Assembly (NCBI GenBank): GCA_031282605.1
Contig: JAITDK010000165.1
Coordinates: 1 to 10,457 of the forward strand
Origin: Oscillospiraceae bacterium
GTDB lineage: Bacteria; Bacillota; Clostridia; Christensenellales; Aristaeellaceae
DNA length: 10,457 nucleotides
Direction of reading: 5' to 3'
In this document: in pieces, positions 5,983 through 10,457 of the stretch
Layout: every line of letters starts with the position of its first letter
Numbering within the stretch: position 1 is the first letter of the stretch
Made by a program: the position numbers and the translations under genes
The notes under the pieces: model-generated
Database searches by the model: none
What the model was told of the DNA's origin: nothing
The model's input: only the letters and a program-made list of their open reading frames with translations

Positions 5983-6961
5983 CCGCGTTTTCAAACAGCC
6001 ACGCTTGAGTTTGCCCCGCCTCTTCCGGCCACAGTCCAGCCAACGATCCCGCCGCTTGCGCCATAGCGTGGCGATCGTATGCAACGCCGGTTAGCGCTTG
6101 CGCCAGCGCGGGCGCGAACTCCGCGTCCATCGCGTCCGAGTAAACCTCCGCGCGCTTAACCGCTCCCGTTTCGACGGTCAGATGAACGTCTATTTCGCCG
6201 AAGTCAAACCGTTTCGCCAACCTTGCCGTATACGCTCGCGCCTCGCCAAGCCGCCACGCCGGATCGTTATAATGCGCCGTCAGCGCGTCCAATTCAGCGG
6301 CGGGCAGATCGTCCGAAGTCAGCAGCGAAGCGCGCGATACATATACCTCCTCAAACGCGTCGATCAACGCGCGGCGCATCGCTTCAACCGTCAATTCGGG
6401 GCACAGTTCCTTCAGATTGATCACGCGCGAGATCACGCTGGCCACACCCTTGCCCGCCAGTTTCTCAGGATGAGGCTGCAGGTAACGGCCCAACCGGGTC
6501 ATGTCGGTATCAAGAAGAATAGTCCCATGATGGTAACAATGATCGCCGCTTTGATAGTATGCGTTTCCGGAGAACTTGCGGCCTCCGGCTAGGATGTCGT
6601 TGCGGCCGCTGCGCACCGCGTCGATCTCGAACCGCCGCGCCGCCAAGCGTATTACCTCGTTTTGCCGCGTCAGGTCATACAATGCCTTTCGCGCCACGAA
6701 CGTGAAGTTCTGGTTGCCCATATCGTGATAGACCGCGCCGCCGCCCGACAGCCGCCTCACAAAACGTCCGCCCTCGGACTCAAACAGCCCCACCTTGCAC
6801 TCCCGCCAGGCGTCCTGGTTGCGGCCGATGACGATCGTATGCGCGTTCTGCCACAGGTACAGCCCGACCTCGCCGGGCTGTACTCGCCTCAATATCAATT
6901 CCTCGGCGGCCAGATTGCGCGCCGGATCCGTGCAGTCCGTCTGGTATACAAATAGATTCAT
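5975..6961 (-). CDS. lplA: Lipoate-protein ligase A
   Basis: LplA activates free lipoate with ATP and transfers it to the lysine of lipoyl domains such as GcvH. The 328-residue product has the family motifs in order: NLAAEE (16-21), RRLSGGGAVYHDMGNQNF (69-86, lipoyl-AMP binding), GRNDILAGGRKFSGNA (119-134) with the key lysine Lys129, and HHGTILL (144-150). SVISRVINLKE follows at about 175-185, and the C-terminal accessory domain is present, so it should be a complete two-domain ligase. The ATG at 6961 starts at the usual MNLFVYQTD. A GTG at 6970 lies in frame and overlaps the gcvPB stop as GTGA, so a 331-residue form is possible. Neither start has a strong ribosome binding site, which suggests coupling to gcvPB. 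Its place in the gcv operon points to GcvH as the main substrate. Confidence 0.95.
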   Translation of the reverse strand: MNLFVYQTDCTDPARNLAAEELILRRVQPGEVGLYLWQNAHTIVIGRNQDAWRECKVGLFESEGGRFVRRLSGGGAVYHDMGNQNFTFVARKALYDLTRQNEVIRLAARRFEIDAVRSGRNDILAGGRKFSGNAYYQSGDHCYHHGTILLDTDMTRLGRYLQPHPEKLAGKGVASVISRVINLKELCPELTVEAMRRALIDAFEEVYVSRASLLTSDDLPAAELDALTAHYNDPAWRLGEARAYTARLAKRFDFGEIDVHLTVETGAVKRAEVYSDAMDAEFAPALAQALTGVAYDRHAMAQAAGSLAGLWPEEAGQTQAWLFENADV

Positions 6962-6966
6962 ATTAT

Positions 6967-8448
6967 TCACGTCTCGCGCCGAAGTATGGGGGTACGCGCG
7001 GCTCTCACCTCGTCGGGTCGGCGAACCGGCGCGGCGTGCGGAGCGGTATGCAGCGAATCGGGATTGTCGCGCGCCTGCTTAACCAACGCACGGAACGCCT
7101 CTGCCGCAGCATCCAGCGTCGCGCGGCTCTCCGTCTCGGTCGGCTCGAACATCAGCGCCTCCTCGACGATCAGCGGGAAGTACATCGTCGGCGGATGCAT
7201 CCCTTTGTCAAGCAAGCCTTTGGCCAGATCAAGCGCCGACACGCCCGTTTCAGCCTTGAGTTTCTTCATTGATAGGACGAACTCATGCATACACGCGCGG
7301 TTGTGCGCGAATTCGTCTGGATCGGCGAGCCGCCGCATCAGATAATTCGCGTTGAGCACCGCGTTTGACGCCGCTTGAGGAACACCCTCGCGCCCTAGCG
7401 TCAACAGGTAGCACAACGCGCGCACGCATACGAGGAAATTGCCGTAGAACGCGCGCACCTTGCCGACGCTTAGCGGCGTGTCATTGTCAAACGTCAACGA
7501 TCCGCCATTGTCCGCTACGCCCGGTTTAGGCAGATACTCCGACAGAAACGCCTTGCATCCAACCGCTCCGCCGCCAGGTCCGCCTCCGCCATGGGGCGTT
7601 GCGAACGTCTTATGCAGATTCAGATGCACTACGTCAAAGCCCATGTCTCCAGGGCGGGTTATACCCATTATCGCGTTGAGGTTCGCGCCGTCGTAGTAGC
7701 ACAACCCGCCCTCGCCGTGGACTATGCCGGTGATCTCGGCAACGTTGGGATCGAACAGGCCCAGCGTATTTGGGTTGGTCAACATTAGTCCGGCGGTATC
7801 CGCACCTACGGCGGCGCGAAGCGCGGCTACATCCACGCATCCGTTCGCATCCGACGGAATCGTTACCACTGTGTAACCGTTCATCGCGGCGGAGGCTGGG
7901 TTTGTGCCATGCGCAGCGTCGGGGATGATCATCTTTGTGCGTCGTTTACCGTCGCCGCGCCGTTCGTGGTAAGCCTTGATCATCATCACGCCGGTAAACT
8001 CCCCGTGCGCGCCGGCAGCAGGCTGGAGACTCATCGCGTCCATGCCGGAGATTTCGCGAAGCATCCCTTCCAGTCGAGCAATGACGGCCAGACATCCTTG
8101 AGCGGTGCGTTCCGGCTGCAACGGGTGGACGTCCGCGAATCCCGGCAGCGCGGCCATCTCCTCATTGATCTTTGGGTTGTATTTCATTGTGCAGCTGCCC
8201 AGCGGATAGAAGCCGTTATTCACGCCGAACGCGCGTCGTTCCAGAGCGGAGAAATGGCGCGAAACCTCGCCTTCCGTCAGTTCCGGCAAAAGCGGCGGCT
8301 CGCTGCGCAGCAGCGCTGCGTCCGGCAACGATTCAGGCACGTCCAGCGGCGGCAGCATATCCGTACGCGCGCCAGGCACGCTCCGCTCGAATACCAGCGG
8401 CACGTCCTCCTTATTCAATGCAGTTAGCGCACTCAACGCATCAGCCAT
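6967..8448 (-). CDS. gcvPB: Glycine dehydrogenase (decarboxylating) subunit 2
   Basis: This is the PLP-carrying half of the split P protein. With GcvPA it decarboxylates glycine and passes the aminomethyl group to lipoyl-GcvH. The product has 493 residues, normal for the family. Visible motifs are FYPLGSCTMKYNPK (80-93), HPLQPE (108-113), AAGAHGEFTG (144-153), DAAHGTNPASAAM (177-189) and NLHKTFATPHGGGGPG (277-292). Lys280 in HKTF is the PLP-binding lysine. The frame is open to 8496, but the ATG at 8448 has AGGAGG 9 nt upstream and starts the family-like sequence. It overlaps the gcvPA stop by 8 nt, consistent with equimolar coupled synthesis of the two subunits. Confidence 0.97.
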   Translation of the reverse strand: MADALSALTALNKEDVPLVFERSVPGARTDMLPPLDVPESLPDAALLRSEPPLLPELTEGEVSRHFSALERRAFGVNNGFYPLGSCTMKYNPKINEEMAALPGFADVHPLQPERTAQGCLAVIARLEGMLREISGMDAMSLQPAAGAHGEFTGVMMIKAYHERRGDGKRRTKMIIPDAAHGTNPASAAMNGYTVVTIPSDANGCVDVAALRAAVGADTAGLMLTNPNTLGLFDPNVAEITGIVHGEGGLCYYDGANLNAIMGITRPGDMGFDVVHLNLHKTFATPHGGGGPGGGAVGCKAFLSEYLPKPGVADNGGSLTFDNDTPLSVGKVRAFYGNFLVCVRALCYLLTLGREGVPQAASNAVLNANYLMRRLADPDEFAHNRACMHEFVLSMKKLKAETGVSALDLAKGLLDKGMHPPTMYFPLIVEEALMFEPTETESRATLDAAAEAFRALVKQARDNPDSLHTAPHAAPVRRPDEVRAARTPILRRET

Positions 8449-9757
8449 GACGGCGCACCTCCTCACATGCGGCGGCCAAGCGGTCGATCTCATCACGGGT
8501 GTTCATCTCCGTGACGCACCACAATATCCCGCCGTCGACGGGCAAACCACCCAGCATACCCTCGGTTTCAAGGCGGCGCGCCAGCTTGTCAGCATCGACC
8601 GGGCACTCTGTAAGGAATTCATTGAAGAACGGAGCGTCATGCCTTATCGGGAAACCTGCCGCCGCAAGCGCGCTCGCGGCGTAATGCGCCTTCGCGTAAC
8701 ACTGTTCGGCGGTTTGACGCAGACCCTGCGGACCCATCGCGGCCAAGTAAGCCGTCGCGGTCAGCGCGCACAGCGCTTCATTGGAGCAGATACTACTGGA
8801 CGCCTTCTCGCGCCGGATATGCTGTTCCCGGGCCTGCAGCGTTAGAACGAAGCACCTCCGCCCGTCCGCGTCGACTGTCAACCCCGCGATGCGCCCTGGC
8901 AACTGACGGGTCATTCCCTTGACGCACGCCATGAAGCCAAGGTACGGCCCGCCAAACCCTAGCGGCATACCCAGCGGTTGACCTTCGCCCACCGCTATGT
9001 CGGCCCCGCATTCGCCTGGCGTCTTGTATAACGCCAGAGCTATCGGATTGCACACCGCGATCAGCTTCGCACCCGCGGCATGGCAGATCTCGGATATCGC
9101 GGCCCAGTCTTCTATTAAACCATAATAGTTGGGCGACTGCACTATCACGGACGACACGTCCGCACCGATCATGCCGCGCAGCGCGTCTATGTCCAGCGTT
9201 CCGTTCTGGACGGGCAGCATCGATACCGGAGCGTCCGCCGCGCGGCTGTACGTCTCGACCGTTGCGATGGTATCGGGATTCAATGACGCGGCGATCAACG
9301 TATGCGCGCGCTTGCGGTCGCGGCACATTGCGGCGGCCTCGGCGGCGGCGGACGCGCCGTCATAAGCGGAGGCGTTCGACGCGGCCATGCCGGTCAACAT
9401 GCAGATCTCCGACTGATATTCGAATATAGCCTGCAGCACGCCCTGGCTGACCTCGGCCTGATAGGGTGTGTAAGCGGTGAGAAAGGTTTCCTTCGACACG
9501 ACGGTTTTCACGATCGCGGGTATGTAATGCCGATACGCTCCCGCGCCTCTGAAAATCGTAGGGAATACTGTATTACTCGCGGCCATTGCCGATACGGCGC
9601 GGCGAACCCCCAGTTCGCTCATGCCCACGGGCAGATCAAGCGGGCCGACACGCAGCGCCTCCGGTATGTCGGCGAACAGTTCGCTCATTTCGGAATAACC
9701 TATAGCCCGGAGCATGTCCATCTGAACCGCATCCGGGTTGGGTATATAGTTGCTCAT
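8441..9757 (-). CDS. gcvPA: Glycine dehydrogenase (decarboxylating) subunit 1
   Basis: This is the N-terminal half of the split P protein and pairs with GcvPB to form the active PLP enzyme of the glycine cleavage system. Its 438 residues fit the family (about 440-450). Conserved pieces are the start YIPNPDAVQMDMLRAIG (4-20), the FRGAGAYRHYIP stretch (about 69-80), TPYQAEVSQGVLQ (97-109), a SPNYYGLIED segment and GEGQPLGMPLGFGGPYLGFM. The split P protein is typical of Bacillota, Thermotogae and archaea, whereas proteobacteria carry one fused GcvP. The ATG at 9757 is preceded by AAAGGA at 8 nt. A 78-bp spacer separates it from gcvH. Confidence 0.97.
   Translation of the reverse strand: MSNYIPNPDAVQMDMLRAIGYSEMSELFADIPEALRVGPLDLPVGMSELGVRRAVSAMAASNTVFPTIFRGAGAYRHYIPAIVKTVVSKETFLTAYTPYQAEVSQGVLQAIFEYQSEICMLTGMAASNASAYDGASAAAEAAAMCRDRKRAHTLIAASLNPDTIATVETYSRAADAPVSMLPVQNGTLDIDALRGMIGADVSSVIVQSPNYYGLIEDWAAISEICHAAGAKLIAVCNPIALALYKTPGECGADIAVGEGQPLGMPLGFGGPYLGFMACVKGMTRQLPGRIAGLTVDADGRRCFVLTLQAREQHIRREKASSSICSNEALCALTATAYLAAMGPQGLRQTAEQCYAKAHYAASALAAAGFPIRHDAPFFNEFLTECPVDADKLARRLETEGMLGGLPVDGGILWCVTEMNTRDEIDRLAAACEEVRRHG
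8458..8463 (-). promoter_or_regulatory. Ribosome binding site of gcvPB inside the end of gcvPA
   Basis: AGGAGG on the minus strand lies 9 nt before the ATG at 8448 and inside the last codons of gcvPA. It fixes the gcvPB start over the upstream in-frame ATG at 8496. Confidence 0.85.
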
Positions 9758-9812
9758 CTCAACGATCCTTTACCTGTCTTGCCTATCGCGCATCATAACT
9801 AGCCTTGAACGG

Positions 9813-9827
9813 ACCGAACGCTTCGGT
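9813..9827. other. Small hairpin between gcvH and gcvPA
   Basis: ACCGAA (9813-9818) and TTCGGT (9822-9827) form a perfect 6-bp stem with a 3-nt loop in the 78-bp gcvH-gcvPA gap. No T-run follows on the minus strand, so it is not an intrinsic terminator. It may protect or pause the polycistronic message, or be incidental. Confidence 0.35.
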
Positions 9828-9835
9828 TGCACATA

Positions 9836-10222
9836 TCAATGACTCTGTTCGCTGGCGGCGAACGTTTCGTATTCATCCGCGTCCAGCCAGTCGCCGCCGG
9901 GCGCGCTCGCTTCGGCCTTGATCAACCACGAAGCGTAGCAGTCCTGGTTGATTCTCTCGGGCGAATCCAGCAGAACCTCATTAATCTCCGACACCGTGCC
10001 AGTGACGGGACTATATACGTCGGACACCGCCTTGACAGACTCCACGTCGCAGAACGGTTCGCCGGGCGTCAACTCGCGGCCGGGTTCAGGCAGGTTGACG
10101 AATACCACGTCGCCCAACGCATTTTGAGCGTAATCGGTCAACCCGACCCTGTACGCGCCGCCGCCGAGATCCTCTATCCATTCGTGGGACTTAGTGTAAC
10201 TCAAGTTTTTAGGAAAAGTCAT
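9836..10222 (-). CDS. gcvH: Glycine cleavage system H protein
   Basis: GcvH is the lipoyl carrier that shuttles the aminomethyl intermediate from the P protein to the T protein and is reoxidised by the L protein. The 128-residue product is full length. It begins with LSYTKSHEWIED, continues with VGLTDYAQNALGDVVFVNLPEPG (26-48) and carries the lipoyl site FCDVESVKAVSDVYSPVTG, with Lys64 as the lipoylated residue. The family-typical EINEVLLDSPERIN and WLIKAE segments follow. AGGAGG at 10228-10233 lies 5 nt before the ATG. It lies 60 bp downstream of gcvT; lplA, the likely enzyme for its modification, is two genes further on. Confidence 0.97.
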   Translation of the reverse strand: MTFPKNLSYTKSHEWIEDLGGGAYRVGLTDYAQNALGDVVFVNLPEPGRELTPGEPFCDVESVKAVSDVYSPVTGTVSEINEVLLDSPERINQDCYASWLIKAEASAPGGDWLDADEYETFAASEQSH

Positions 10223-10282
10223 GGGCGCCTCCTTCTATACATTTAGACGTTATACGCAGCGCGCAACCCATGTTTCGCCATG

Positions 10283-10457
10283 TTATACAGTTTTGGCTCT
10301 TTTGTAAAAAGGAAGTTTTACAACCTCGGCAGATACCCGTCTGCCGCGCACATCCACCTCGACGAGCGTACCGATCGCTCGATGATCCGCGTCGATCAGC
10401 GCCATCGCCCCGGCATAACCCATCGTCGGCAGCTGCGTGCCCGACGTAACGAAACCG
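10283..10457 (-). CDS. gcvT: Aminomethyltransferase (T protein), C-terminal end only
   Basis: The last 57 codons of a gene that enters from the right edge end in TAA at 10285-10283. The start GFVTSGTQLPTMGYAGAMAL and the end VVKLPFYKR are the hallmark C-terminus of GcvT. This enzyme transfers the methylene group from GcvH-bound aminomethyl to tetrahydrofolate and releases ammonia. The rest, including the folate-binding domain and any glycine riboswitch upstream of the operon, lies outside the window. Confidence 0.93.
   Translation of the reverse strand, partial: GFVTSGTQLPTMGYAGAMALIDADHRAIGTLVEVDVRGRRVSAEVVKLPFYKRAKTV

Noticed and set aside
5983..6084. 34-residue N-terminal extension of the Fic protein
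   Set aside because: It lies wholly inside the lplA coding region, is Arg/Lys-rich and precedes the point where Fic homology begins.

Overview
The window looks like chromosomal DNA of a GC-rich Clostridia-type member of the Bacillota, probably an uncultured or gut lineage. Four things point there: a tRNA-sensing T-box leader, AGGAGG-type ribosome binding sites, a glycine decarboxylase split into GcvPA and GcvPB, and indirect Asn-tRNA synthesis by an archaeal-type aspartyl-tRNA synthetase plus GatCAB. No mobile element, tRNA, rRNA or CRISPR array is visible.

Left half, plus strand (about 165-5215): an apparently complete transamidation operon. A near-consensus promoter (165-193) drives a T-box leader (about 200-497) ending in an intrinsic terminator. 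Then come aspS (archaeal-type, inferred non-discriminating), gatC, gatA and gatB. AspRS would charge tRNA-Asn with Asp, and GatCAB would amidate the product to Asn-tRNA-Asn. The T-box specifier reads G-AAC, so it offers an Asn codon (AAC) and, one base earlier, a Glu codon (GAA). gatC/gatA and gatA/gatB overlap. The aspS-gatC gap is an unusually long 158 bp and holds three GC-rich palindromes. Positions 1-120 carry the end of an unrecognised upstream reading frame.

Right half, minus strand (10457 down to 5278): gcvT (only its C-terminus is in the window), gcvH, gcvPA, gcvPB, lplA and a Fic-family gene, closely spaced or overlapping and so probably one operon. The gcv genes encode the T, H and split P proteins of the glycine cleavage system. 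LplA would attach lipoate to Lys64 of GcvH. The L protein (dihydrolipoamide dehydrogenase) is not in the window. The Fic protein lacks the catalytic His of the Fic motif (Gln instead), and its coupling to a glycine-cleavage/lipoylation operon is unexplained.

The two operons converge at 5216-5277, where no clear intrinsic terminator is seen. A protein-like 36-codon frame crosses this junction out of frame with the end of the Fic gene. The points most worth follow-up are the two-codon T-box specifier, the Fic protein with its altered active site in this operon, the palindrome cluster, and the off-frame tail. No wholly new system is evident.
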